From Acorus gramineus (lineage: Eukaryota; Streptophyta; Magnoliopsida; Acorales; Acoraceae): a DNA stretch of 64,000 bases. How positions within the stretch are numbered: the first letter of the stretch is position 1; each line of letters opens with the position of its first letter. A model generated the notes under the pieces. It was given only the letters and a program-made list of their open reading frames with translations. It did not search any database and had not been told where the DNA came from. Where the stretch lies: assembly GCA_030737835.1 (NCBI GenBank), contig CM060850.1:18175622-18239621 (forward strand), in the 5' to 3' direction. Positions 44,599 to 57,101 of the stretch are shown here, in pieces. Position numbers and translations under genes: made by a program.

Positions 44599-46155
44599 TA
44601 CGAGTATAATTTCTGTAATTGATCATGGTCATACATCTTATGGAACTCATTCATGGAAGAGACATAAGAATAAATTTAACATATCTTTAACTGTTTAGTA
44701 GCTCCTTCAGTAGTTCATTTGGCTCTTCAGTGGTGATTTTTTCCCCACTAGATAGTTTTTCTAATTTCATACTCTATAGACATGCACTATAACTCAAATA
44801 TTAATTAATTAGAACAACTTGATACATGATTATTCTAGTATTATTGAAGCTCAAATTAATCATAATTAAATAATCCTAGTTTAGTTATGTTAAATATAGT
44901 AGTTATGTTGTAGTTGTTACAGTGGGCATTGTTAGTTATGTTGTAATTGTTACATTAGATATGTAATGTTAGTTTCTTAGTAGTCTTTGTAATGGGATTG
45001 CTTCCGTTTTATAAATAGTAGTTTTAATTATATAAATGATATTTTATATTCTGTATATGGTAGCTTATGTTCTGTAAATAATATTTATGTAATTGCTTAG
45101 TAAAATTCTATAAGTCGTAATTATATTTTTGTGATTGAGCATTATATTTTTGTACTAATGTGATTTGTATAAATTTTACATAGAGGAGGACAACCACAGA
45201 TGTTACATGTTGACTATGTGGTCAGACCCAACACAGACATCTATTTCTCCTTGGAAAAAAGTATCAAATTCTATAATTTGCTGGACATATAAGACATCCA
45301 CTGCGAGGGGCACCCCCATAGAAGATATTTGTTGTTGCTTTGAGTCAGAAAACAAATTCAACTTCAGTGGTGTTATGTGCAAGTTTTCTAAGGAGGAGAT
45401 TGCACTGGATGTTAAGTGTTGTTTTTTATCGCTTCTTTTTATACATGACTTACTATTCTTGTGTACTCTGAATGCTATTTGTAACTTTGCGTATCATATC
45501 TGTATGTATCATAGTTCTGTTTTTTTGTAAATCTTTATGTAAGTACCTTTGATAGTTATTGTAAATCATAAATATGTTAATCTAATTAACATATAATATT
45601 TTTGTATGTATAACTAACATATATTGGTGTAACTAACATTCTGTAAGTTGGATTCTTATATCATTTGTGGTGAAGTGATCCACATTTTGTAATTGATTCA
45701 CATTGCGAAATATTTGGCCAGATTTTCTAATGAGGTCATCTCACGTGCTAACCATTAGGCTATGAGCTTCATTGAATTCTTTCATTTTGATATTCACTAA
45801 TTCCCGAGCATTTGGTTGCTCAACTGTGTTTTTATTATCACATTCTTGTGAGTCATTCACGTGAATGAGACTAGCTTCAAGTCTAGATGTATTTACAAAA
45901 GATATAACATAAGTTACAAAATATAAGAATAAACACACAGAATGAACATATCAATTTACAGAAAACTATGATAAATTATATGACGATAGAAATTACAAAT
46001 ATTATGTATGATATTTATCTCTGTCAAAAGCCTTTAATGGCTTCCATAAATAACTGGTTGACCATCTCTCTATCCCACAAAGCTTCCCCAACATACCCAA
46101 ACATAGTCGTTCTCTCGTGGGGGCCTCAGATTCTGATCAAACGGCGGACCTTCTC
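44599..46155. other. AT-rich intergenic DNA with one unclassified short frame
   Basis: A 121-codon frame at 45165-45530 (plus strand, containing SENKFNFSGVMCKFSKEEIA) has less biased composition than its surroundings but no family I recognise. The minus strand of 46020-46155 reads TTMFGYVGEALWDREMVNQL, again unassigned. Both may be remnants of a transposon gene. Confidence that either is functional is low. Confidence 0.3.
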
Positions 46156-46247
46156 TAGACATCCCAACACTCGTATCAAATGGCTATTTTGGTATCCTTG
46201 AAGCTATTTTAGACATCCCAACACTCGTATCAAATGGCTATTTTGGT
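46156..46247. repeat. 54-bp-offset direct duplication at an LTR breakpoint
   Basis: TAGACATCCCAACACTCG and the following 20 bases (to TTTTGGT) occur at 46156-46193 and again at 46210-46247. The truncated LTR begins immediately after the second copy. Confidence 0.9.
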
Positions 46248-48289
46248 GCGCGCGGGTGCTGGCGCGAGCGGGGGTGCGCGCGGGCATGCGCGCGAGCGTG
46301 CGCGCACGGGCAGGGCACCTGGGCACTGCGCCTGGGTGCGGGGCAGGGCGCCTGGGCATGCGCCTGGGGCGGAGCTGGGGACCAGTGCGTGCGCGTGCTG
46401 GGGCGTGCGCGCAGTGCGCGCGGGGGCGCGCTGGGCTGGACGCGCGGTGCGCGAGGGCGCGCGCGAGCGTGCGCGTGCATGCGGCAGTGCGTCCGGGCGC
46501 GCGGGCTGGGCTCGGCCGTGCGTCTGGGGGCGCGGGCCGGGGCTCGGCTGTGCGCCCGGGGCGGGTGGCCGTGCGTACGGCTGCCCGAGGGGGTTCGGGA
46601 ATGAGTTGGGGTGCTCGGGCTCGCGTGCGTACAGGCCGTATGTACGCTTGTCCGAGTGTTGTGTATTTTTAGGTATTTTTTGGATTTATTTGTGGATTTG
46701 ACTCACCGAATTGATTACCCTATTTTACAGATCTTGACGGACGGTCGCGCGACGACCCGACTATCGGTGAGTGGGACAATCCAACCTAGTAGGGAGGCGT
46801 TACATGCACTTGGGCGTGTACCGTCCTTCCCTGGGCACCATAATTAATGTTAACTTGTGTAATATGAAAACTATGTAAGCATGATAATGTGTAGTATGCA
46901 TGCCACCCTAGACTTTGTATGCTAGGGACTTGTACCCTTAGGACCCGTATAAGAACCATGCATCCTATTATCATGTTTCCCTACTAGGAAAACCTTGACT
47001 TATGCATGTTCCCACTTAGTTTAATTTGCATATATCAACTGCGAGCATGTGATTGTTGGCATGTCTTAGTGAATATTATAGGGGAGGGGCCTCGCGAGGA
47101 CAGCGGTGAGACCCGGACTAGGGTACTCCGTGTTCCTTGTTTGGTTGTCGGGATGTCCTATATCGGGATCTCACGCTGCCCTCCCAAGGTTCTTTCCCCC
47201 GGTAATATTCCAACCTCTTATTTTATAATATCTGTTCCCCGCATCCTGGTTATGCGCCCTGGAGGAATTCTGAGGAATTCATGACATTAGAGTTATTGAG
47301 ATGTGTTTGTCAGCGGATCCGAGTGGATCATATGCGATGGATAGGCTGATCTGTTCCCTTCGTTGGATCCTTTAGAGACTACCCCGGCGTAGAGAGACTG
47401 TCCCGTGCAGGGGCTCCCATCAGTAGGCACCTCCTGATCTTGGACTCGGACTGTGCTGAATGTGGGAGTGGCCAAACAGCCTACGGAGTGGGGAGAGACT
47501 ATCGGTGGACCAAGGGCGACCATCAGCCTAGTCAGTCCCAATATCCTATGTCACCTATTGAGAGGTGAGGGTGAGGGTGTGGTGGGTTGGCGATGTAGCG
47601 ACCCATTGGATTGTTAGTCCCAATATCCTATGTCACCTATTGAGGGGTGAGGGTGAGGGTGTATGGATGATTTCAGGCTAGTCAGTCCCAATATCCTATG
47701 TCACCATATTGAGGGGTGAGGGTGAGGTAGTGGGTTGGCGATAGCGACCCACTGGCCTATATAGCTGTTGCCATTTTGTGGCTTTTAATAATGAGATTGT
47801 GGATTAATAAGATCTGGTGGTTAATATAAATTGTGATGCATGGGTTGTGCTGTTCACTGAGCGTGTGGCTCACCCCTCGCATAATATTTTTCTCCAGTGT
47901 CATCTGAGTCGATCTGGAGGAAGAGCTCCCCGAGGGACTTCATCAGTAGTTGAGTAGCGCTACGTCCCGCGAGTATCAGAGGCTATCAGCATCCCTTTTG
48001 CTTGTATGTATTATATTCCGTGCTTGGGCACGCGTTTGTATTGTATTTGGATGTCTTTGTATATATTGGCTCTCACAGGACAGTTGATTATGTATCGAGT
48101 CTGTAATATGTTTTGGATTACAGATTCAGTCTTTTAGCTTCCGCAATTGGTGTATATATCATGTCAGCCCTGCTTTTATTGTCTTTGTTGTCATTTTAGC
48201 TGTTGTATGAGTATGTTATTGAACTCCTGTTTACTGATATCATATATACACTTGCCGCGTCCCAGGGACGGCCACCCTGGGGCGTGACA
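46248..48289 (+). mobile_element. LTR fragment (3' two-thirds, plus strand), Tekay/Del-like family
   Basis: It begins within the GC-rich GCGC domain, then shows the TATTTTACAG acceptor-like site (ending 46730), the 36-nt block, the CCTTGTTTGG block (about 47090-47200), three GTGAGGGTGAGGG units (47535-47760), the TTTTTCTCCAG acceptor-like site (ending 47897) and the terminal GGGCGTGACA. The 5' third is missing, with a breakpoint at 46247/46248. Confidence 0.88.
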
Positions 48290-50185
48290 AGTACTGTCCG
48301 ACGCATCGGAGGTACCTACGGACGGGAGCCCTCTGTCAGGTCAGCTTTCCAACACCGGGGAGTCCCTACATCGGATCCAACCAAAAGGAGAAGACAGCCT
48401 ACTCACGCGGATACGATCCTCTTGGATCCGTCGACAACGATTTGTAACACTACTAATGTCTTGAATTCTCAAGAATTCCTCCAGGGCGCATAACTAAGAT
48501 GCGGGGAAACATATATTATAACAACAAGGTTATAATATTCTCTAAGGCATGCTTATAACAATATGCTCTCATTTTGATTTAATTAGATTAAACTAGATGG
48601 GAACATACATAGTTCGGGGCTTTCCAATCAAGGGACATGGTGTCTAGGCATGCATAGGCCTCTATACATGATATAAGGGTGCATATCCCTAGCATACAAA
48701 GTCTAATGTGGCATGGTTACATCATATTAATCATGCATTGCATAGTTTTGCATTTATTACAAGTTAATACACAATTATGGTGCCCCAGGGGAGGGCAATG
48801 CACGCCTACGTGCATCGAACGCCTCCCTACTGGGTTGGATTGTCCCACTCACCGAAACCCTGGTCGCTGCGTGACCGTCCGTCAAGATCTGTAAGACATG
48901 GGCATTTAATATGGTGAGTAACTACACAAAGACATAAGAAATCTACTAGAAATACCCAATACTCGGACAAGCATGCATACGGACCCGCACGCATGCGAGC
49001 ACGCGCGTACGCACGTGAGTCCGAGTGCCCCGACACCCACCCGAACCCTCGGGCAGCCATACGCATGGCCCCCCGCACGTGCACGCACGAATGCCCGCGC
49101 GCCCAGATGCGCTGCCACGCCTCTGCCCGCGCACCCAGACGCCCTGCCACGTGCGCGCGCACCGCGCGTCCAGCCCAGCGCATACCCGCGCGCACGCACG
49201 CGCGTCTACGCATACGCGCGCGCGCCCCTCTGCGCGCGCTAGCGCCCGACTGCGCGCGCAGACGCGCGCGCACGCGCGGATGGCTCCGCGCGCGCCCGAG
49301 CCCCTTCCACCCCCTCCTCAGCCCACCCACACCCCCTAACACCCATGCATAGCATGCATAACCATTTAAACCCCCTAATCAAACATCTAACCAAGCTAGG
49401 GGAGGAGGAAGACTTACCCAAAGAGAGGAATAACAAGGGGAGGAAGGTCGGGTGCCCTTTGCGCACCAAACCACCACAACCGCCACCATCAAGACCACCA
49501 CCAGCCACTCTCAAGGCCTAAAGATGGCTGAAACAGGGGGGGAGGGGAAGCCATGAGAGGGAGGTAGAGAAAGGGGAAATCAAAACAAAAACCATACAAA
49601 GGTAGATCACACCCTTACCTTTCTTTTTCCCTTCTAGGGTTTTCTTTTTCTTCTCCTTCTACTACCTCTAATGGAAGCAAATAAGAAGAGGGAGAGATGG
49701 ATTGTGTGTGAGAGAGAGAGAGATGAAGAGAAGAGGAAAGAAGGGAAGGTGGACGCCCACTAATAGGGCACACACACTCACACACTTGGAACAATTGGTT
49801 GGTGGGGATTGACTTGAGTCAACCCAACCACACAAAAAAACAAAACCATTTGACCAAGTCAGTGGTCAAAATTGACTTGGTCAAAGTCTTCTTTGACTTG
49901 GTCAAGTCCCCCCTTTGACATTCCCACTCGGTCAAAACCCGGATACGATTCGGAACTGCCAAATTCTGAAACGTTACCGGAATTCGATGAAATTTTCGTG
50001 AGTGGTTCGAAATGGCACCAGGACACATAATGTGCAGTTAGATTTTCAATCGGAGTTCTCAAGCTCATGATGATAGTTAAAAGTCCAAAATTTTAGCGGT
50101 TCCGATCGAAAAAAAGAAATAGTTGAAAAACTGCCAGAAATGTCTCAAAGGTGACCAGAAGGCTAAAAGTGACACATATATAACA
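48290..50185 (-). mobile_element. LTR fragment (5' 60 percent, minus strand)
   Basis: Read from 50185 downward it starts TGTTATATATGTGTCAC, passes the CT-rich leader, a GGTAAGTC donor-like site (about 49413-49416), the GC-rich domain, an acceptor-like TCTTACAG, the 36-nt block (48888-48853) and the GTGAGT donor, then stops at 48290 where it abuts the end of the plus-strand LTR. No internal region follows. Confidence 0.85.
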
Positions 50186-50720
50186 GTCGCGCCGCCGCGT
50201 GACCGTGTTATCCATGGGTTTCCACCCATGTTTTCCTTGAAAGGAAATTGTGTTAGCATTGAACTATTGTAATGGTGATTGGTTTCTAGCCACTCACTGA
50301 GCTTGTAGCTCACCCCTCGCATACTGTTTCTTTTCAGGGGCAGTGTTGGGCGTGGAGTTGGAGCTTCCCTGTGGCGTGGTCTTATGGGCGTGGAGCGTTC
50401 TTCCGGCGGGTGGCGAGTGCGAGGCTGTCAGCAGTTCTAGAGTCATTTTATGTATTGTAAATCGTGCATGTGGCACAGATTGTATTTTATTTGGACTAGA
50501 CTTGGCTCTCACGGGACAGTGATTGTGTATTCGAGTATGTAATAATATTTTTGGTTTACAGACATTGTTTATATATTATGCTTCCGCTTTTCAGTCAGTT
50601 ATCATTATCCTTGCTTTGCCACTTTGTGTGTTGTTGTTGGAGTCTTTATTGACCTCAGGTATTGATAGCTGATATTTCATTATTGCCACGTCTCGGGGAC
50701 GGCCGCCCTGGGGCGTGACA
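50186..50720 (+). mobile_element. LTR fragment (3' end, plus strand), subfamily of 4361-5241
   Basis: It contains GCGCCGCCGCGTGACC, ATCCATGGGTTTCCACCC, the CTCACCCCTCGCATACTG block with TTTCTTTTCAG and the terminal GGGCGTGACA. This matches, in the other orientation, 4361-4890. It joins directly to the minus-strand LTR start at 50185/50186. Confidence 0.82.
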
Positions 50721-52117
50721 CATCCGGATATGTGCCGACTCGGCAAGCTACTTATCCAAACACCTTTTTTCCTCGATCGGTACCCACTTCGGTGCCGTTA
50801 CGACGAAGCCCGTTAACCCACAATCCCATAGTCAAAAACCCTATAAACCATATCCCAATACATGTAGATCCTGTAACAAATATTGAAAAACAAAAGCTAG
50901 AACCTACTATACAAGTTCTGGTGGAAGAACCAAAAAACCTAAGCTTCGAAAGCACCTACGCAATAGGAGCCACGAATCGTGAAGAATTACCTAGAATCAT
51001 TCCCGGTGGTTTAATCCTTCTAGCACCTTCCCCAGTGCACCCAAACCCTATCAGGCCCCTCACCCCATACACAGGACAAGTACCCGAGCCCATCACAATT
51101 TATCCCGTAAAGGGAGGTCCCATCCGACCATTGGACCATTTCTCCCAGGCACAACCTAGTCAGACCAATGACATTAGGGCCAGAGCTCTTCCTACCTATC
51201 CCTCTGCTCCACCGAGGACGCAAGCCTTTGTTCCCCAACAAGTACCACAAAGGAAATACAACGCTATTCCTCCCCCATCGACTTACGAGTCTCCAGCTCC
51301 TGAAATTATTGAATCTACAGAATGTCCCAAGCAAGACTCTGACGATGATGAAGAATTTATGGATGGAGAATTGTCGGAACTCTTTGACCCTACTCCAGTA
51401 CAACCTGAATCCATCATCCAAACCTTACAACCAATTAAATCTAAATACCCATTATCCCTACTTGCTCAAGATCAAATCATATCGATGTCTGTCAAACCTG
51501 CCTTGGTGACCTCAGATGACTTAAATCTTGACTCATCAGATTCTGAGATGGATCAAGATCGGGTTCAACCAATTTTGCATATTCTCATATCAGAACCACT
51601 TATATTTAAAACTGCACAACTTGAGGGAGTAGTCAAGCCATCCCAGTTGCCAGACTTGTCATCCCATTTGTCGAAGGAGCCCCCTCCTTTGAATTTCCCC
51701 ACCATATCCAAAACAACTATTATCCATAAGTACCTGATTGCACCAACTGATGAGTTTTTACCCCCACCATCATTAAGGCCTCAACATTATGGTGAACCGT
51801 GCTCCCTTGCACCTATTCAGTCAATAGTCACACTTGCGACTTACTTTTCCATATTCATATCTTTAGTGACTGACCCCCCTTTGAAAAAAAATTCTCTTCT
51901 TGTTAAGAGTCTATGGCAGTTCAAGCTCCACTTACATTTTCAACGGGATTTGGGCTTGGATATTCTAATAGATGTAGTCAGAATAGATGCTGAACAGCAG
52001 TGGTTGAGAAGACATCAAACGCACTTTAAAATAGAGGAGGATCAACACACAACCAATGATACATCAAATAATTCAAGTATCATTCCCCTGAAGATCCTTC
52101 AATTTGAGCCTCCATAG
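50721..52117 (+). pseudogene. Unassigned 462-codon retroelement open frame (Tat/Ogre-like polyprotein segment?)
   Basis: The frame is open from inside the preceding LTR, has no ATG at its head (the first possible start is GTG at 50732) and ends with TAG at 52117. The product is Pro/Ser/Thr-rich and low in Cys, with an acidic DSDDDEEFMDGE stretch in the middle (about 51336-51370) and a more helical end (LQWQFK..., IDAEQQWLRRHQTH). I see no capsid, protease, RT or RNase H motif. About 100 bases downstream lies a Tat-like integrase end, so the frame is probably the gag-pol linker or an extra ORF of a deleted Tat/Ogre-type element. It is unusually free of stops for this region. Confidence 0.4.
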
Positions 52118-52214
52118 AGGACTCATCCCGCACCATCATTTCCTGGAGGCCACCCTCCATAATTATACATATGCTATCTTTCACATGCTTTCTTAAAACA
52201 AAAAAAAACACATA

Positions 52215-52529
52215 TGACAAAAAAAAAACTGTTAGACGAAAAGAGGTTAAAGAACCTGGGACTAATCCGCCCAAGCTTACCAGAGGAGGGTGGCAAAGGC
52301 ATTTGAAAAGAAAGTAATACAGAGAAAATTTAAAATTGGGGAACTAGTGCTTAAGAAAATCATGCCATCAAGGCAGCCCCACCCCAAAGGCAAGTTGCAA
52401 CCCACATGGGAGGGACCCTATGTGATCACCCATGCCTATTCCGGGAATGCCTACCGCTTGGTAGACGCCGAAGAAGTCAAAGTCTCAGGTTCGTGGAATG
52501 CACTTTATCTAAAGAAATTTCATGCATGA
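52215..52529 (+). pseudogene. Integrase C-terminus of a Tat/Ogre-type Ty3/gypsy element
   Basis: LDEKRLKNLGLIRPSLPEE (one frame) is followed after a one-base shift by VAKAFEKKVIQRKFKIGELV, LKKIMPSRQPHPKGKLQPTW, EGPYVITHAYSGNAYRL and a terminal NALYLKKFHA. This order (LDE-R, RPR-F-G-LVLKK, P-GK, W-GP-V, YYA-like end) is the pattern of integrase C-termini in the Tat lineage. The catalytic part is missing. The downstream 52530-52656 is AT-rich element tail before the next LTR. Confidence 0.65.
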
Positions 52530-52656
52530 AACTCTCAATACTTGAGAAATATTATTTTTCCTTCCTGTGATTTCCAGTGTTTAAACCTGATGATAGAATT
52601 GTAAGACTCTCAAAGATAACTTGTATTTTATTTTGAACTCCTATATTCACCACTCA

Positions 52657-55600
52657 TGTTATATATGTGTCACTTTTTGGCCTGCTGGTAACCATTGGAG
52701 CATTTTGGCAGTTTTTGTAAATTTTTCGTTTTTCGATCGGAACCGCTAAATTTTGGACTGTTAGCTATCGTCCTGAGCTAGAGGACTCCGATTGGAAATC
52801 TAACTGCATATTATGTGTCCTGGTGCCATTCTAAGCCACTCATGAAATTTTCATCGAATTCCGGTACGTTTCAGAATTTCACAGTTCCGGGGCGTATCCG
52901 GGTTTTGACCGAACGAGAAGTCATTGGGAGAGTTGACTCGGTCAAAGTGGGCCCATGACTTGGTCAACCACTTTTGTCCTTTTGTGTGGTTGAGTTGACT
53001 TAGGTCAAACCCACTTAAAACCCCCCTTAAGCCACTAATTAGGGCTAAACTAATTAGGGGTGTGAGAATAGGTGGGATGGGGGTGGTTATAAACAAATCC
53101 CACGACTTAAACCCCCTATTCATCATCTTCCTCGTGGTGATTTCTCTCTCCCCCCTTCTCAAAAACAAGCTTTTGAGCCCCCTAGAGTTCTCAAACCTTA
53201 AAACCTAAAGCATAGAAAGTGTAGATCCGGTCCCGATCTACACCCCGGTGTTTTCAAATCTGGATTCCGGCCTACCTAGCCCTTTCATCCGCCCTCTCTT
53301 CTCCTCAGATCCGAGCCATTTCAGAGGTGGGAATAGGTCTTGGTGGTAGAGACCTTTGGGGAAGCGTTTCGGTGCGCGGAGAGCAACCGGACATCCCTTC
53401 CTTCCCTTGGTAAGCTCTTTTTCCTCTTCTTTTTGGCTTAGATGCTTGTTAGGAGGGGGGTTTTGAGGTTGGGTGGTGGTCGGCGGCTGTGGGTGGCTGT
53501 CGGAGGTGGTTGGGGGCGGTCGGAGGCCGTTGGTGGCCGATGGGTGGTGGTAGAGGTGCTCGGGCAAGGTGGATGGTGGTCTCGGGCAGCAGGCAGCACA
53601 GGCAGCAGCACAGGCGCAGCAGGCGGGGCAGCTGGCAGGGCGCGCATGTGCGTGCGCGCGGGCGTGCGCACGGGTGGAGCTGGAGGCCAGCAGGGCGCGC
53701 GTGCTGGGCGCTGGGCGTGCTGGGCATGCGGGTGTTGGGCGCTGGGCGTGCTGGGCATGCGGGTGCTGGGGTGCTGGGCGTGCGGGCGCTGGGCGTGCTG
53801 GGCGCTGGGCGATGCTGGGTGCTGGTCGAGTAGGCGCTGCGTGCAGGGCGTCGTGCGGGGTGCGCGCGGAGCGCTACGCAGGGGCGCAGGCACGCTGTGC
53901 GCGCGCGCGGCGAGTCGGTGGAGTGCTGGGCAAGCCGGTGGTGCGCGCGGGGGTGCGCGCGGAGCGCGGCGAGGCAGCGGAGGTGCGCGCGGGGCGAGGC
54001 GCTGGGCGCGCGGGGCGTGCGGTGTGCTCGCGGGCCAGCGCGGGGCGTGCTAGTGCGCGCGGGCTGCTGCGGTGGGGCGCAGTGGGCGCGCGATGCACCC
54101 GGGAGGCTCGGCGGCGTTTCCAGGCGGCGGGCGGGGGCCCGTCGGTGCGCTGGGTGCGCGGGCTGAGGCGCGGCGGTGCATCCGGGGCGGGTGGCGTGGT
54201 TGCCGGGGGTGCGGGAGTGAGTCGGGGAGCTCGGGCTAGCGTGCGTACGGGCCGTATGCACGTTTGCCCGAGTGTTGGGTGTTTATTTGTATGTTTTTGT
54301 GTATTTTGGGTGTTTGTGTATTTTACTCACCAAGTTGATACCCTGTCTTGCAGATCTTGACGGACGGTCGCGCGACGACCCGATTTTCGGTGAGTGGGAC
54401 AACCCAACCCAGTTTGGGAGGCGTTACATGCACTTGGGCGTGTACCGTCCTCCCCTGGGGCACATAGTTAATATTAACTGTGTTTATTATAATCCATGCA
54501 AGCATGATTTATGTGTAGAATGCATGCCACCTAGACTTGTATGTTAGGGACTTGCACCCTTAGGATATGTGCATGAGCCGTGCATCCTGTCACCTCGTTA
54601 TCATGCTAGGAAAGCCCGACCTATGCATGCGTCCTATTAGTTTGATTTATTTAATTAAATGCAAGCTTGTGATATTGTTAGCATGCCTTGGGGAATATAA
54701 GGGGGCCTTGCGAGGTTAACATTGAGACCCGGGTTAGGGTACTCCGTGTTCCTTGTTTGGTTGGCGGGATGTCCTACATCGGGACCTCAGGTTGCCCTCC
54801 CAAGGTCTCTTTTCCTCATTATCATTGTCATATGTACTTCCCCGCATCTTGGTTATGCGCGCTGGTGGAATTCTGAAGAATTCAAGACATTAGAGTTGTA
54901 GAGATGTGCTGTCAGCGGATCCGAGTGGATCATATGCGATGGATAGGCTGTTCTGTTCCCTTCGTTGGATCCGTGTAGAGACTACCTCAGCGTTAGAAAG
55001 GTTGTCCCGTGCAGGGGCTCCCATCAGTAGGCACCTCCTGATTTGGTAGATGGACTGTGCTGAATGTGGGAGTGGCCAAACGACCTACGGAGTGGGGAGA
55101 GACTATCGGTGGACCAAGGGTGACCAACAGCCTAGTCAGTCCCAAGAGCCTATGTCACCTATTGAGGGGTGAGGGTGAGGGTATGGTGGGCCGGCGTTGT
55201 GGCGACCCACTGGATTGTGTAAGGATGATTATCAGCCTATTAAGTCCCAACATCCTTTGTCACCTATTGAGAGGTGAGGGTGAGGGTATGGTGGTTCGGC
55301 GATGTAACGAACCCCCGGATTTGTGTTGTTTATGCCACTTTGAGGCTAGTGACTTGATTAAATGTGGTTAATATAAACTGTATGCATGGGTTGTGCTATT
55401 CACTGAGCGTGTGGCTCACCCCTCGCATAATTGTTTTTCCCAGTGATTACCGAGGCGGACTTGAAGGAGGAGCTTCCCGAGCGACTACACCAGTAGCGGA
55501 GTAGCGCCACGTCCCTCGAGTTTTGAGGCCATCAGCATCCTTCTCTTTGTTGTATGTATATATTTCTGTGCTTGGGCACCTAGTATGGATTATATTTGGA

Positions 55601-55843
55601 TGTATTGTGGATATATTGGCTCTCACAGGACATATGATTATGTATCGAGTCTGTAAAGTGTTGTTGATTTACAGATTCAGTCTTTTGCTTCAGCTTTTCT
55701 GTGTATACATCATGTCAGCCTTTTGTTGTCTGTGTTGTCTTTTTTTGCTATTGTTTATGGTATATTATTGATCCCCTGTATTGACTGCTGATATCATATA
55801 TACCCTTGCCGCGTCCCGGGGACGGCCGCCGTGGGGCGTGACA
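52657..55843 (+). mobile_element. 5' LTR (3187 bp) of a plus-strand Tekay/Del-like element
   Basis: It runs TGTTATATATGTGTCAC to GGGCGTGACA and is followed by a primer site and gag. It has TTATAAACAAATC (53087) in the TATA position, a TTGGTAAGC donor-like site (53409), the GC-rich domain (about 53620-54240), an acceptor-like TCTTGCAG (ending 54353), the 36-nt block 54354-54389, the GTGAGGG minisatellite (55137-55320) and a TTTTTCCCAG acceptor-like site (ending 55443). The putative left target sequence is ACTCA (52652-52656). Confidence 0.92.
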
Positions 55844-55848
55844 AAAGT

Positions 55849-55861
55849 TGGCATCAGAGCC
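55849..55861 (+). other. Primer-binding site (tRNA-iMet type)
   Basis: TGGCATCAGAGCC, one base different from the copy at 9298, starts five bases after the LTR end. Confidence 0.88.
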
Positions 55862-55963
55862 TGGTCCTGTGAGAGCCAATTGTCTTCTTTTTCATAGAGA
55901 TGAGTCCTAGGATTTCTATATGAGTATTCTGATCCTAGTGTCTGGTTTTCTTAGGTTGCTGAT

Positions 55964-57101
55964 ATGCCTCCTCGCAGAGGACGGCGCAGACGTGGTCCCT
56001 CTCGACCTTTGGAGGTTTCCGGACCTGCCAGGGGCGAGGATGCTATTGGTGAGTCCCCGGCCGTGAGGCCAGGATCAGTGCAGGAGCCTCCTGCCTGGGA
56101 GCGCGCGTTTGCGCGGATAGCAGACTTGGTGGAGATGCAGACCAGGGCATTGGAGGCCCAGACCAGAGTATTGGCAGATCAGGCACGGGAGATTCAGGAG
56201 CTGCGGGCGGCCCGCGAGGCAGTTCCGCAGGTTCCTTTGGTGGCAGATCCGCCTGTGGTACCCGATGTACCCCCAGTCCCCGTGGTGGTTCCGGCGGTCA
56301 GAGTTCAGGACCCGCAGGAGAGGGAGGTGGGGCTAGAGGCTGCAGCGAGGGTGCAGCAGAGTGGCCTCTCAGCCTTTCTGAAGCTCCACCCTCCCGAGTT
56401 CCAGGGTCAGACGGAGGACCCCCTTGCTCCAGAGAGATGGTTGATGGAGGTGGATACCATCTTCTCGACCATGCTTTGCACCGACCGCCAGCGAGTCTCC
56501 CTGGCCACGTTTATGCTGAAGGGTAGCGCCGCCGACTGGTGGGCTACTAGATCAGTGGACATCCCGGAGGGATTGGAGCAGCTCACATGGGCGGGATTCT
56601 GGAGGTATTTCTTGGAGGAGTACTTCCCCTTCTCGACGCGACAGATAGTGATGCAGGAGTTTGAGCAGCTGACTCAGGGCACTATGTCTGTTGCTGACTA
56701 CTCCACGCACTTCACGAGGCTGTCCAAATTCGCTCCAGCTTTGGTGATGGACGAGGAGACGAGGTGCCGTCGATTCGAGCTCGGTCTCAGCAGTGCCATT
56801 CGGGTGCACGTCACCTCCCAGGCTTTCTCGAGGTACTCCGACTTAGTGTCTCGAGCGAAGACCGTCGAGAGAGATCTCGGGATCCAGGTGAGGGCTCCGA
56901 CCTCGTCGGCAGATCAGAGGCCATCCAGGAGCCAGGACCAGGGTCAGCGGAAGAAGAAGAGGCCCCGTTTTGATCGGCAGCGGCTGCCTCTTCTCCAGCA
57001 CATGCGGTGCCAGTGCGAGGTCCAGCACCCATCGCAGCAGTGCCGGTCCAGGCGAGGCGACCAGAGACGAGGCGCTGTTATCACTGTCAGCGCGTCGGGC
57101 A
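55964..57101 (+). pseudogene. gag of the plus-strand element, truncated in the zinc knuckle
   Basis: ATG at 55964 (MPPRRGRRRRGPSRPLEVSG). A coiled-coil-like stretch (ALEAQTRVLADQAREIQELR) precedes the capsid domain (LAPERWLMEVDTIF, GSAADWWATRSVDIP, YFPFSTRQIVMQEFEQL, RRFELGLSSAIRV). It is open to about 56975, where one base is lost relative to the other copy. In the shifted frame it continues AVPVRGPAPIAAVPV and RRCYHCQRVGH, and is cut inside the CCHC knuckle by the inverted LTR at about 57102. Gag forms the capsid and binds RNA. This copy lacks its RNA-binding end and all of pol. Confidence 0.88.

Noticed and set aside
53569..54360. 263-codon plus-strand Gly/Ala/Arg-rich open frame
   Set aside because: Composition artefact of GCGC repeats in the LTR. 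It has no domain, and equivalent frames in sister LTRs differ.
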